Shown here piece after piece: positions 9,402 to 18,004 of a DNA stretch of 64,000 bases. The first letter of the stretch is position 1, and each line of letters starts with the position of its first letter. Made by a program: the position numbers and the translations under genes. The notes under the pieces were generated by a model. It had not been told where the DNA came from. It did no database searches and saw only the letters and a program-made list of their open reading frames with translations. This DNA comes from an uncultured Granulosicoccaceae bacterium (GTDB lineage: Bacteria > Pseudomonadota > Gammaproteobacteria > Granulosicoccales > Granulosicoccaceae), in the NCBI GenBank assembly GCA_937922675.1, contig CALAJN010000003.1, positions 115,330-179,329 on the forward strand, read 5' to 3'.

Positions 9402-9457
9402 ATGGGTTCGGGTCCATGGGTTCGGATCGATGGTTTCGGGTCGATGGTGTCAGGTCG
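9402..9457 (+). repeat. Degenerate 14-bp tandem repeat, four units
   Basis: Four consecutive 14-base units lie between rpsP and rimM: ATGGGTTCGGGTCC, ATGGGTTCGGATCG, ATGGTTTCGGGTCG and ATGGTGTCAGGTCG. Each begins with ATGG. Because 14 is not a multiple of three, the ATGs fall in different frames. The array ends 14 bases before the rimM ATG at 9472 and is therefore in the rimM leader. Confidence 0.85.
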
Positions 9458-9471
9458 GTGATGTCTCCCGA

Positions 9472-10026
9472 ATGAGTGAGTGCAGCCCGCAGGTTCAACT
9501 GGGTCGGATAACGGGCCACTACGGCGTGCGTGGCTGGGTCAAGGTGCATTCGGACACCCAGCCTCGCGACAATATCGTGCGCTTTTCCGAGTGGGTGCTG
9601 TTGCCCCGAGGGCGGGCCGTGGCAGGCCAGCACGAGGTGACAAGACGAGTGAAGGTTGTTGAAGGCAGGGAGCAGGGCAAGACCATTGTGGCGCGGCTCG
9701 AGGGCATCGAGGATCGCGACGCGGCGCAAAGCGTGATCGGGTGCGGTATTGCTGTCGGGCGGGAAGAGCTGCCGAGCCTGGGTCAGGACGAGTTCTACTG
9801 GACAGATTTAGTGGGTGCTGAGGTCTCGACTGTAGAAGGCATTCGCGTCGGGCGGGTGATCCGGCTGTTCGAAACGGGTGCCAACGACGTGTTGGTGGTG
9901 CGTGATGAGCGCGACGGTAGCAAGGCAGGGGCTGAAGTGCTGGTTCCGTGGATACGGCCGGATGTGGTCGCGCAGGTTGATCTTCAGTTACGTCAGATTA
10001 CGGTGGATTGGGACCCGGATTTTTGA
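9472..10026 (+). CDS. rimM: Ribosome maturation factor RimM
   Basis: 16S rRNA-processing/30S assembly factor that binds near bS19. The N-terminal barrel is visible as QLGRITGHYGVRGWVKVHS, and the PRC-barrel region as EFYWTDLVGAEVSTVEG...GANDVLVVRD, with the conserved end VLVPWI. The 184-residue length is normal. The ATG at 9472 (MSECSPQVQLGRI) fits the family; in-frame upstream starts lie inside the 14-bp tandem repeat. It is followed by trmD 41 bases downstream. Confidence 0.96.
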   Translation: MSECSPQVQLGRITGHYGVRGWVKVHSDTQPRDNIVRFSEWVLLPRGRAVAGQHEVTRRVKVVEGREQGKTIVARLEGIEDRDAAQSVIGCGIAVGREELPSLGQDEFYWTDLVGAEVSTVEGIRVGRVIRLFETGANDVLVVRDERDGSKAGAEVLVPWIRPDVVAQVDLQLRQITVDWDPDF

Positions 10027-10067
10027 GGGTTACCGTCTTGGCCATGAAGGTGTGTGAGCCATGAGGT

Positions 10068-10847
10068 ATGAGTGAGGCAAGCGTTCAGGCTTCAGGTCGG
10101 GTCGCGAGTATTGCTGCAGGGCAGGAGTGGGTTCGTCACTTCGGTGTGGTGACCCTCTTTCCCGAGATGGTGAGTGCGGTATTGAGCTCCGGAGTCGTGG
10201 GTCGAGGTTTTTCGGGCGGGCAATTGGTGCTCGATCTGGAAAACCCCCGAGACCACGCGACGGACCGCCACCGAACGGTTGACGACAGACCGTTCGGTGG
10301 CGGTCCCGGTATGGTCATGGCGCCGGGACCGATTGTGGCGGCGGTGCGCACGCTCAGGCAGCGGCTGGAAAGCAGCGCCGGGCAAGCAGTGCCGGTGGTC
10401 TGTGTCGGGCCGCAGGGGCGGAGGTTTGATCAACGGACTGCCCGTCGCTGGTCTGCAGGGCCTGGTGTGTTGTTTGTGGCAGGGCGATATGAAGGTATCG
10501 ACGAGCGCGTGATCGATGCGGTCGTCGATGAAGAGGTGTCACTCGGTGATTTTGTGCTGAGTGGTGGTGAGATTGCAGCGGCCGCAATGATCGACGCGGT
10601 GGCAAGGCTGGTGCCGGGTGTACTCGGTCACGCTGACTCAGCGAACGAGGACTCGTTCGGAGAGTCAGGGTTGCTGGACCATCCGCACTACACGCGGCCA
10701 GAGGAGTTTGAAGGGGCGCGGGTGCCGGCAGTGCTGTTGTCGGGTGACCATGTGCGGATAGAGCGCTGGCGTACGCAGCAGGCGATGGACAGAACGAGGG
10801 CGCGGCGCCCGGACTTGCTATGCAGTCCGGACGGCACGCAGGATTAG
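10068..10847 (+). CDS. trmD: tRNA (guanine-N1)-methyltransferase
   Basis: Methylates G37 of tRNAs reading codons beginning with C or purines, preventing +1 frameshifting. This is a SPOUT-family enzyme with a deep trefoil knot. Visible signatures are [42 protein letters not shown] (SAM-binding knot) and [10 protein letters not shown]. The first ~23 residues ([23 protein letters not shown]) are an extension before the usual start at HFGVVTLFP, so a later start is possible. The length of 259 residues is slightly above the usual ~245-255. Confidence 0.97.
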   Translation: MSEASVQASGRVASIAAGQEWVRHFGVVTLFPEMVSAVLSSGVVGRGFSGGQLVLDLENPRDHATDRHRTVDDRPFGGGPGMVMAPGPIVAAVRTLRQRLESSAGQAVPVVCVGPQGRRFDQRTARRWSAGPGVLFVAGRYEGIDERVIDAVVDEEVSLGDFVLSGGEIAAAAMIDAVARLVPGVLGHADSANEDSFGESGLLDHPHYTRPEEFEGARVPAVLLSGDHVRIERWRTQQAMDRTRARRPDLLCSPDGTQD

Positions 10848-10913
10848 AACGTAGGCACGGGTGTCAGGGCACACCTCTGACATTGACAACTGATTGAACG
10901 GAACGACAAGACC

Positions 10914-11258
10914 ATGAGCAGGATCATCGACGAAATTAACGCCGAGCAAATGCAACGCGAAATCCCCGAGTTCTCACCGGGCGACAGTGTTGTTGTGCAG
11001 GTGCGTGTCAAAGAGGGCAACCGCGAGCGTCTGCAGGCGTTTGAGGGAGTCGTCATTGCCAAGCGCAACCGCGGTCTCAATTCAGCCTTCACCGTGCGCA
11101 AGATTTCTCACGGCGAGGGCGTGGAGCGCGTCTTCCAGACCTACAGCCCGCTGGTTGCAGGAATCGAGGTCAAGCGTCGTGGCGACGTACGCCGCGCCAA
11201 GCTCTACTATCTGCGCGGCCTCACCGGTCGTGCGGCGCGTATCAAGGAAAAGCTCTGA
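10914..11258 (+). CDS. rplS: 50S ribosomal protein bL19
   Basis: Large-subunit protein at the 30S-50S interface. The 114-residue product contains the family motifs [52 protein letters not shown] and [14 protein letters not shown]. It is the last gene of the rpsP operon and is followed within ten bases by a strong hairpin. Confidence 0.98.
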   Translation: MSRIIDEINAEQMQREIPEFSPGDSVVVQVRVKEGNRERLQAFEGVVIAKRNRGLNSAFTVRKISHGEGVERVFQTYSPLVAGIEVKRRGDVRRAKLYYLRGLTGRAARIKEKL

Positions 11259-11266
11259 CGAGGAGA

Positions 11267-11291
11267 TCTGGTGGGTCCTGTACCCACCAGA
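11267..11291 (+). terminator. Hairpin after rplS
   Basis: A perfect 10-bp stem (TCTGGTGGGT / ACCCACCAGA) with a 5-base loop lies just after the rplS stop. No clear run of T follows, so it may act as an RNA 3'-end stabiliser or a weak intrinsic terminator at the end of the ribosomal operon. Confidence 0.55.
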
Positions 11292-11332
11292 GCGTCTGCC
11301 TTGCAGGCAACCCGGTAACGTACTCCTTCCCC

Positions 11333-11360
11333 CTTGAAGGCTGTCAACCCGGCCTCATTG
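11333..11360 (+). promoter_or_regulatory. Predicted sigma-32 heat-shock promoter of htpG
   Basis: CTTGAA at 11333-11338, a 14-base spacer, then CCTCATTG at 11353-11360. This matches the RpoH consensus (CTTGAA, 13-17 bases, CCCCATNT) with few mismatches. It would start transcription about 130 bases upstream of the htpG ATG, in line with heat induction of Hsp90 genes in other proteobacteria. Confidence 0.55.
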
Positions 11361-11499
11361 TTCACATCGTGTAGCGTGGCGTATCGTCCGCAGGGTATTG
11401 ACTGCACGGGCTGACGTTCGGGGTCTTCCTGTAGGACGGGTCGTGTCGCGCCGGGCAACCGTGATCCCATCCAGAGCCGAACCACACAGGAAGAGCGCG

Positions 11500-13473
11500 A
11501 TGAGCGAAGAGCAAGACAACAACCCGACTGCAGACGCGACCGGAAACGGTGAGCGCATGACCTTCCAGGCGGAGGTCAATCAACTTCTGCAGTTGATGAT
11601 CCACTCGCTGTATTCCAACCCCGAGATTTTCTTGCGAGAGTTGGTGTCCAACGGGTCGGATGCGCTCGACAAGCTGCGCTTCGAGGCTGTTTCCAACGAC
11701 AAGCTGCTCACCGAAGACAGCGAGCTCAGGATCGTGGTCGAATGTGATCAGGAGGCCGGTACTGTCACGGTACGTGACAACGGCATCGGTATGAATCGAG
11801 AGGATGTCGTTGCCAACATCGGCACCATCGCCAAGTCCGGCACCAAGCAATTCCTTGAGTCCCTGACCGGCGATCAAAAGACAGATGCCAAGCTGATCGG
11901 CCAATTCGGAGTCGGTTTCTACTCCGCCTTTGTGGTGGCCGATCGTGTGACCCTGACATCGCGCAAGGCGGGCGACCCGAGCGACGCCGGGGTCGTCTGG
12001 GAATCGGATGCCGAGGGCGGTTACACGCTCGCCTCCAGGGATGTCGCCGATCGTGGCACGGAGGTCGTGCTGCACCTGAAGGAGGATATGAAAGAGTACG
12101 CCGGCAGTTGGCGTCTCAAGAGCATCATCAAGAAGTACTCGGATCACATCACCTTTCCTATCATGATGTGGTCAGAGCCAGCACCGCCGGCTCCTGCTGA
12201 GGACGGCGAGGAAGAGCCAGCGGCAGAGGCGCCCGTGCTGGAGCAGGTCAATGCGGCCTCTGCATTGTGGACGCGCCCCAAGTCCAAGATCACAGACGAG
12301 GAGTACGCCGAGTTCTACAAGCAGGTCTGCAACGACTACGAGGATCCTCTCGTCTGGGCGCATAACCGAGTCGAAGGCACGCAGGAATACACCTCGTTGT
12401 TGTACGTGCCGAAAAAAGCCCCGTTTGATCTGTATGACGCGAACCGTGACGCCCGCGGAATCAAGCTGTTTGTGCAGCGCGTGTTCATCATGGACGAGGC
12501 CGAGAAGCTCATGCCGCGATATCTGCGTTTTGTGCGTGGTCTGGTGGACAGTAACGATCTGCCGCTCAACGTCTCGCGTGAAATCTTGCAGAACAATCGC
12601 GTTATCGAGGCCATTCGCAGCGCATCGGTGAAGCGTGTGCTCGGCATGCTCGAAAAACTGGCGGCCGACAAGCCCGATGAGTACAAGGACTTCTGGAACG
12701 AGTTTGGTGCCTGCCTGAAGGAGGCGCCAGGTGAGGACTTCGCTAACCGTGAGCAGGTAGCCAAGCTTTATCGTTTTGACTCCACTCACACGGGAACCGA
12801 AGGCGAGATGGTGTCACTCGATGACTATATCGCGCGCATGAAGCCCGGCCAGGACAAGATCTACTACATCACGGCGGACAACTACCGCGCCGCTGCCAAC
12901 AGCCCTCACCTTGAAGTGTTTCGTGACAAGGGCATCGAGGTGTTGCTGATGCATGATCGCGTTGATGAATGGGGCATGTCCTACCTCAATGAATACGAAG
13001 GCAAGTCCTTTGTGTCGGTGGCCAAGGGCGATCTTGATCTTGACGCGGTTGAAGGCGATGAAACCGACAAGCAAGCGCGTGAGGAGCGTGAAGCCAAGGC
13101 CAAGGAGGCCGGGCCTCTGATCGAGCGCATGAGCACCGTGCTCAAGGACGATACCAGCGAGGTTCGCGCCTCTACGCGCTTGACCACCTCGCCCGCCTGT
13201 GTGGTCCTCGGCGAACAGGACATGGCTTTGCACATGCAGCAACTGATGAAGCAGGCAGGGCATGAGATGCCCTCCAGCAAGCCTGCCCTGGAGATCAATC
13301 CGGCTCACCCGATTCTCGAATTGCTCGACAAGGAAGTTGATGAGGACCGTTTTGCCGAATGGTCTCGCTTGCTGTTGGATCAGGCGCTGCTTGCCGAGGG
13401 TGGACAGCTTGACGATGGCGCAGGCTTTGTCAAACGCATGAACGAGATGTTTATCGCCTTGCATGCCGGCTGA
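11500..13473 (+). CDS. htpG: Hsp90-family molecular chaperone HtpG
   Basis: Cytoplasmic ATP-dependent chaperone. The N-terminal GHKL ATPase domain shows LFLRELVSNGSDALDKLR-type sequence, VRDNGIGMNREDV, and GQFGVGFYSAFVVADRV. The middle domain contains FVRGLVDSNDLPLNVSREILQ and the C-terminal dimerisation domain ends at the stop. The 657-residue product is normal for the family, with an extra acidic segment (PAEDGEEEPAAEAP) before the middle domain. The ATG at 11500 (MSEEQDNN) is preferred over 11398, which lies too close to the predicted heat-shock promoter. The gene stands alone. Confidence 0.97.
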   Translation: MSEEQDNNPTADATGNGERMTFQAEVNQLLQLMIHSLYSNPEIFLRELVSNGSDALDKLRFEAVSNDKLLTEDSELRIVVECDQEAGTVTVRDNGIGMNREDVVANIGTIAKSGTKQFLESLTGDQKTDAKLIGQFGVGFYSAFVVADRVTLTSRKAGDPSDAGVVWESDAEGGYTLASRDVADRGTEVVLHLKEDMKEYAGSWRLKSIIKKYSDHITFPIMMWSEPAPPAPAEDGEEEPAAEAPVLEQVNAASALWTRPKSKITDEEYAEFYKQVCNDYEDPLVWAHNRVEGTQEYTSLLYVPKKAPFDLYDANRDARGIKLFVQRVFIMDEAEKLMPRYLRFVRGLVDSNDLPLNVSREILQNNRVIEAIRSASVKRVLGMLEKLAADKPDEYKDFWNEFGACLKEAPGEDFANREQVAKLYRFDSTHTGTEGEMVSLDDYIARMKPGQDKIYYITADNYRAAANSPHLEVFRDKGIEVLLMHDRVDEWGMSYLNEYEGKSFVSVAKGDLDLDAVEGDETDKQAREEREAKAKEAGPLIERMSTVLKDDTSEVRASTRLTTSPACVVLGEQDMALHMQQLMKQAGHEMPSSKPALEINPAHPILELLDKEVDEDRFAEWSRLLLDQALLAEGGQLDDGAGFVKRMNEMFIALHAG

Positions 13474-13501
13474 CCGCGCCATTCGGCTGATCAATTACAC
13501 T

Positions 13502-13539
13502 GGCACGAGTCTGGCGTACCCCCTACGTCACCTCGTGCC
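13502..13539 (+). terminator. Hairpin downstream of htpG
   Basis: GGCACGAG at 13502-13509 pairs perfectly with CTCGTGCC at 13532-13539 across a 22-base loop that itself contains a short GTA/TAC pairing. No T-run follows. It lies 29 bases after the htpG stop and is a plausible but unproven transcript end. Confidence 0.35.
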
Positions 13540-13629
13540 CGTTGGCGTTGACGCACGTAACGGCTAAACTCGGCACACTGCCCGGTGATACCCGCCGACG
13601 CTCATGATTTCCTCAATTCAGCCATCTCA

Positions 13630-14280
13630 ATGAAACTGTCTGGTCTGTCGCACCGCCTCTGGTCAAGGGGCTCTGGTTTGTTGCGTGCCACCGCAACCGT
13701 TGTTGCGCTTCTGGGTGCGGGTAGCGGTGTTGCCTTGGCGCAAGCGGACGGAGACGCGGCTGCCGGCGAGCGCAAGGCGCACACCTGTCTAGGCTGTCAT
13801 GGCGTGGAGCACTACGTCAACGTGTACCCGAGCTACCACGTGCCCTTGATTGCCGGACAGCAGGCGGAGTACCTCAAAATTGCGCTGGCTGCCTACCGGT
13901 CCGGTGAGCGCGTGCACCCCACGATGCAAGCCAATGCCGGTTTGCTTACCGATGTGGATATCGCCGATATCACAGCCTGGCTGGCATCAGAGGGCGGCGA
14001 TCATTCAGCCGATGTTGTCGGCGATGCACCCGAATCCGCTGCAACCTGCGTTGCCTGTCACGGCCAGACTGGTCTGTCGGCCAGCGGACAATGGCCAATC
14101 CTTGCCGGTCAGTACAAGAGCTACATCGAGCACACGCTGAAATCCTACCGATCTGGCGAACGTCAAAACGCCATCATGGCGGGTATTGCAGGAGCGCTGT
14201 CTGATGATGATATTGATGAGCTTGCTGAATACTTCTCCGCTCAGAACGGTCCTCTGCGCACTGCGCCAACCAACAACTGA
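13630..14280 (+). CDS. Diheme cytochrome c (c4/c553 type)
   Basis: Periplasmic electron carrier with two c-type heme domains. A signal peptide runs to about VALAQA. The two heme-attachment motifs are CLGCH and CVACH, each followed by a PSYHVPLIAGQ / QWPILAGQ segment and a YRSGER...MQANAG / MAGIAG segment, where the axial Met is expected. The two halves are clear duplicates. The ATG at 13630 (MKLSGLSHRLW) gives a normal signal peptide; the upstream ATG at 13585 does not. The best guess is a cytochrome c4 donating to a terminal oxidase; no oxidase gene is nearby. Confidence 0.9.
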   Translation: MKLSGLSHRLWSRGSGLLRATATVVALLGAGSGVALAQADGDAAAGERKAHTCLGCHGVEHYVNVYPSYHVPLIAGQQAEYLKIALAAYRSGERVHPTMQANAGLLTDVDIADITAWLASEGGDHSADVVGDAPESAATCVACHGQTGLSASGQWPILAGQYKSYIEHTLKSYRSGERQNAIMAGIAGALSDDDIDELAEYFSAQNGPLRTAPTNN

Positions 14281-14313
14281 GTATCACCGGCCTTCTGACC
14301 GAGGCGTGCCGCC

Positions 14314-14610
14314 TCAGCGGTGCTTATGGGCGTCGAGTGCGGCCTGCAGCACATCCGGTTCTATATTCCGTGGCATCTGCAGGTGGAAACCCTGAGCGTC
14401 CAGATTGGCCATGACCACCTCCGGGTCTTCCTGGCCGAGCTTCTTCCCCGGATGAAGTTCGATGGACATGGCGAGTTCGGCAGCGCCCAATTGTCGCCGA
14501 ACTGGCTCTGGCAAGGTGTCCAGAGCGTCTTCCTTGTTGAGCCAGACGTAGAGTCCGTCGCGGACACTGCTTCGGTAAATCCAGCACTGCATGGCCAGTG
14601 GTCGTATCAT
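14314..14610 (-). CDS. YcgL domain-containing protein
   Basis: Small cytoplasmic protein of the YcgL family, conserved in gammaproteobacteria and of unknown biochemical role. Visible family features are QCWIYRSSVRDGLYVWL, the LPEPVRRQLG segment, AMSIELHPGKKL and the QGFHLQMP motif. Two starts compete: ATG at 14610 (MIRPLAMQCW) and ATG at 14592 (MQCWIYRSS), the latter closer to E. coli YcgL. If 14610 is used, its start codon overlaps the start codon of hslR on the other strand. Confidence 0.88.
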   Translation of the reverse strand: MIRPLAMQCWIYRSSVRDGLYVWLNKEDALDTLPEPVRRQLGAAELAMSIELHPGKKLGQEDPEVVMANLDAQGFHLQMPRNIEPDVLQAALDAHKHR

Positions 14611-15034
14611 GGCGGATAAGTCGCCTATCGTACGGGTTCGACTGGACAAGTGGTTGTGGGCGGCGCGTTTGTACAAGACGCGTAGTGTCGCCGGTGATGC
14701 GATTGCGCGACAACGCGTGCTTGTTACTGGACAACGTGTCAAGCCCTCACGCATCGTTCAGGTCGGGGATCTGCTGAGTGTCGAGAAAGGGCCCTATGTG
14801 TTTGAACTGACGGTGCTGGCACTCGATGACACTCGACGATCAGCGCCTGAGGCTTCGCAACTGTATGTTGAATCGGAAAGTAGTCGCGAGAAACGTGAGG
14901 CCATTCGAGCCAGGCGACGGGCAGATCGCGAAGCGCGCCTGGGTCTGGCAGGAGACGGCCGTCCCAGTAAACGTCAGCGGCGGGACCGAGTGCGGCTGCA
15001 GCAGAGCAGTGGTACGGACCGTGGCAGGGAATGA
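14609..15034 (+). CDS. hslR: Ribosome-associated heat-shock protein Hsp15 (S4 domain)
   Basis: RNA-binding protein that in E. coli binds 50S subunits carrying stalled peptidyl-tRNA after heat shock. The S4 domain is clear: VRLDKWLWAARLYKTRSVAGDAI, VLVTGQRVKPSRIVQVGDLL, VEKGPYVFELTVLAL. A highly basic tail follows (AIRARRRADREARLG, RPSKRQRRDRVRLQ). The ATG at 14609 is the natural start. The length of 141 residues matches the E. coli protein. It diverges directly from ycgL with no intergenic space, so its promoter must lie inside ycgL. Confidence 0.92.
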   Translation: MADKSPIVRVRLDKWLWAARLYKTRSVAGDAIARQRVLVTGQRVKPSRIVQVGDLLSVEKGPYVFELTVLALDDTRRSAPEASQLYVESESSREKREAIRARRRADREARLGLAGDGRPSKRQRRDRVRLQQSSGTDRGRE

Positions 15035-15102
15035 ACGATAAAGCGTCTGCGTGTGATGCCTCGTCGAGGTATCACGATGCCGACCGATCAAGGAGATAAG
15101 GT

Positions 15103-16548
15103 GTGTTGAAACGATTGGGCGGAATGTCACGCTCTGCGATAGACAAGACGCGCTCGCTGCTGGGCAGCTCGTCAGCCAGCGCTCAGGCCTTGCGCGAGGT
15201 GCGCGTGGTAGGCGCTGACGAACACCCGGTTACTCGCAAGTTGATCGGTCGCAATGCGCTCAAAGTGCTTGATCGACTGAACGAGAACGGACATAGGGCC
15301 TGTCTGGTAGGCGGCGGGGTGCGCGACGCCCTCGTTGGACTCAAGCCCAAGGATTTTGATGTGGCAACCGATGCCAGTCCGGAGCAGGTACGGGCCCTGT
15401 TCCGAAATTCACGCATCATAGGCCGACGTTTCCGGCTGGTTCATGTGGTCTACGGTCGTGAGATTATCGAGGTAGCGACGTTTCGTGCGGCACACGATGC
15501 GGGCGAGGGAGGCGAGGTTGCTTCCTCGGGCCGTATCGTACGAGACAATGTGTATGGCACGATCGAGGAAGACGCCATACGTCGAGACTTTTCGGTCAAT
15601 GGGCTGTACTGGGATGTGGCGGACGGCTCGATCGTTGATTACGTTGGTGGGCTCGATGATGTCGAAGCTCGCGTGTTCCGCCTCATCGGAGATCCGTTGG
15701 TGCGCTGCGAGGAAGACCCGGTTCGCGTGTTGCGTGCTGTGCGTCTTGCGGCCAAGCTGAATTTCTCGATCGAGGCCTCGACCCTCGGTGCCATGCAGGA
15801 GGTTTCCTCCGAGCTGGGCAAGACAGCGCCAGCGCGCTTGTTCGATGAGGTTCTGAAGCTCTTTCAAGGCGGGTACGCGGAAGCGAGTTTTGACGCTGTA
15901 CGTGATCATGACTTGCTACAGCATCTGTTTCCGGCCTTGCAGAAGCGTTTTGATCGCCTCGATGAGTCGTCAGCTGCCCAACTTGAGTCGCTGTTGCGGG
16001 CGGCGTTGGTTAACACGGACCGACGCGTCAGTGAGGGCAAGCCGATCACGCCGGCCTATTTATTGGCATTCATGCTGTGGCCAGAAGTAGAAGAAGCCGC
16101 CCTTGCGGCCATTGAACAGGGTGAGCAGGTTCACGACGCCATACACGCCGCCGCTGAAGAAGCGCTGTCCGAGCAAGTGCGGGCGACCTCGATTCCCAAG
16201 CGCTTCTCCGGTCCGATGAAGGAGATCTGGCAGATGCAGCCGCGCCTTGAGAGAAACCATGGCACGCGTGCGCTGTCATTGATGGAAGACCGGCGTTTTC
16301 GTGCAGCCTACGATTTTCTATGCCTGCGCGCGACGATCGACCCGGAACTTGAAGCGGTTGCCGAGTGGTGGACCGAGGTACAAACCATTTCCGATCACGA
16401 GCAACAGCAAACCACGGCCGCAAACCGACCTGTGGCAACGCATGTCTGGGGTGAGCTACCGACAGGAGCCAGAAAAAAACGTCGTGGAGGCACGCGCAGG
16501 CGACGCAGGCCGAGTAAGTCCGGCGGTGAAAAACACCCGTCAAGTTAG
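15103..16548 (+). CDS. pcnB: Poly(A) polymerase I
   Basis: Adds 3' poly(A) tails to RNA, promoting decay. The nucleotidyltransferase core is clear: CLVGGGVRDALVGLKPKDFDVAT (GG motif with DxD), then RIIGRRFRLVHVVYGREIIEVATFR, RDNVYGTIEEDAIRRDFSVNGLYWD, and FRLIGDPLVRCEEDPVRVLRAVRLAAKL. These distinguish it from CCA-adding enzymes by context and by the C-terminal basic tail (RKKRRGGTRRRRRPSK) typical of PcnB. Start GTG at 15103 with an AAGGAG Shine-Dalgarno about seven bases upstream. The length of 481 residues is normal. Confidence 0.95.
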   Translation: MLKRLGGMSRSAIDKTRSLLGSSSASAQALREVRVVGADEHPVTRKLIGRNALKVLDRLNENGHRACLVGGGVRDALVGLKPKDFDVATDASPEQVRALFRNSRIIGRRFRLVHVVYGREIIEVATFRAAHDAGEGGEVASSGRIVRDNVYGTIEEDAIRRDFSVNGLYWDVADGSIVDYVGGLDDVEARVFRLIGDPLVRCEEDPVRVLRAVRLAAKLNFSIEASTLGAMQEVSSELGKTAPARLFDEVLKLFQGGYAEASFDAVRDHDLLQHLFPALQKRFDRLDESSAAQLESLLRAALVNTDRRVSEGKPITPAYLLAFMLWPEVEEAALAAIEQGEQVHDAIHAAAEEALSEQVRATSIPKRFSGPMKEIWQMQPRLERNHGTRALSLMEDRRFRAAYDFLCLRATIDPELEAVAEWWTEVQTISDHEQQQTTAANRPVATHVWGELPTGARKKRRGGTRRRRRPSKSGGEKHPSS

Positions 16549-16550
16549 GC

Positions 16551-17207
16551 GTGAATCCTCGCTATCTTGCTATCGAAGGGCCTATCGGGGTCGGTAAGTC
16601 GAGCCTCGCAAAGCTGCTCGCAGCCAGACTCGGCGCCGAGTATCTTGCTGATACCGATGCGGTCAATCCGTGGCTTGAGTCGTTTTATCTGGACCCGGCC
16701 GCGAATGCCCTGCACACACAGTTGCATTTTTTGGTGTCACGCATCGAGTCGCTGGAGCGCCAGGAGCCGCTGGCAGCTGAGAGTTCGCGTCGCGGCGTGC
16801 GCCCGCTGATCGCTGACTTCATGATCGACAAGGATCCCCTGTTTGCTGAATTGGTACTCGACGAGCGAGAGTGGCGCCTGTATCGAGCGGTATACGAACG
16901 TCTTGTCGGGACGCTGTCTGCGCGCTGCACTACTCCGGATCTGGTTATCTATCTGCAAGCGCCAGTCGAGCACCTTATCCGGCGCATCGAGCAGCGAGGT
17001 ATCTCTTGGGAGCAGCGTATCGACAGTGCCTATCTCGATGAGCTGTCGCGCCGCTATGAAAAACTCTTTCACGATTACACCTCCAGTCCGTTGTTGATAG
17101 TCAACAGCGAATCGGTAGACTTCACCAAGGACAATGACGCCGTTGATCGTTTGCTGGCCCGAATAGAGGCTCTGGACGGCGGGCGACATTTTTTCAACCC
17201 GGTTTGA
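16551..17207 (+). CDS. Deoxynucleoside kinase family protein
   Basis: Salvage kinase that would phosphorylate deoxynucleosides. The P-loop is EGPIGVGKSS near the N terminus, the residues RPLIADFMIDKDPLFAELVL follow, and DLVIYLQAPVEHLIRRIEQRG is the LID-like arginine region. The start is GTG at 16551, two bases after pcnB, so the two are cotranscribed. In many gammaproteobacteria the pcnB operon continues with folK and panBC; here neither is present. The nucleoside specificity cannot be read from sequence. Confidence 0.88.
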   Translation: MNPRYLAIEGPIGVGKSSLAKLLAARLGAEYLADTDAVNPWLESFYLDPAANALHTQLHFLVSRIESLERQEPLAAESSRRGVRPLIADFMIDKDPLFAELVLDEREWRLYRAVYERLVGTLSARCTTPDLVIYLQAPVEHLIRRIEQRGISWEQRIDSAYLDELSRRYEKLFHDYTSSPLLIVNSESVDFTKDNDAVDRLLARIEALDGGRHFFNPV

Positions 17208-17295
17208 ACCAGATTGCATCCGGCGCTGCGTTTGTGCAGCAACGACGACCACCGGGTCGTCCAGCCGGTCAAGCTGGATACAGAGGAGTAATGAG

Positions 17296-18003
17296 ATGAG
17301 CGAATTGCAGCGATTGCGTATCGCTCTGCTCGAGGACGACCACGAGCAATCGGCACGTGTTTCGAGCTGGATAGGCGAGCGTGGGTACCCCTGCGATGCG
17401 TTTGACTCGGCCGAGGGCTTTCAGCGAGCCTTTAAAAAGACCAGCTATGACGTGGTGGTCCTCGATTGGGAATTGGAAACCGGTGGCTCGGGCCTGGACG
17501 TGCTGCACTGGCTCCGCAAGACCATCGCCAGCGATGTGCCGGTCATCTTCGTGACCGCACGCCAGGCTGAACACGATATTGTCACCGCGCTGCAGGCGGG
17601 AGCCGATGACTATCTTGCCAAGCCGGTACGCCAGCAAGAGCTGCTGGCGCGTCTGTACGCGCTGGCTCGTCGCGCACAGCCCGATGTCGATATGCTGGAG
17701 TGTCCGCCCTACGTCATCGACACGCAGGCCCGTAGCGTGCTCTTTAACGATGAGCCGATAAAGCTCACTGAGAAGGAATACGAGCTTGCGCTGTTCCTGT
17801 TTCGTAACCGTGGCCGTGTGCTGTCACGCCAACATCTACTCACCTCTGTGTGGGGGACCAACGCGGAGCTGAACACGCGCACCGTGGATACGCATGCCAG
17901 TCGGCTACGCAAGAAGCTCAAACTGCTTGAGTCAGGGCGCTGGAAACTGACCTCCATTTATCAGCATGGGTATCGTTTGGAGGAACACAGTCGCGCCGAC
18001 TGA
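17296..18003 (+). CDS. OmpR-family response regulator
   Basis: Two-component transcription factor. The receiver domain has the acidic pair in ALLEDDHEQS, the phospho-acceptor aspartate in DVVVLDWELE, the conserved Thr in VIFVTAR and Lys in YLAKPV. The C-terminal winged helix is of OmpR type (LTEKEYELALFLFRNRGRVLSRQHLL...RTVDTHASRLRKKL). A GAGGAG ribosome site precedes the ATG at 17296. It is followed after one base by the CHASE2 histidine kinase, its probable partner. Targets are unknown. Confidence 0.93.
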   Translation: MSELQRLRIALLEDDHEQSARVSSWIGERGYPCDAFDSAEGFQRAFKKTSYDVVVLDWELETGGSGLDVLHWLRKTIASDVPVIFVTARQAEHDIVTALQAGADDYLAKPVRQQELLARLYALARRAQPDVDMLECPPYVIDTQARSVLFNDEPIKLTEKEYELALFLFRNRGRVLSRQHLLTSVWGTNAELNTRTVDTHASRLRKKLKLLESGRWKLTSIYQHGYRLEEHSRAD

Positions 18004-18004
18004 T

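Noticed and set aside
11362..12147. 261-residue antisense reading frame inside htpG
   Set aside because: Shadow frame created by the codon bias of a strongly conserved gene; the same holds for other long antisense frames at 2633-3298, 12172-12789 and 21582-22436.
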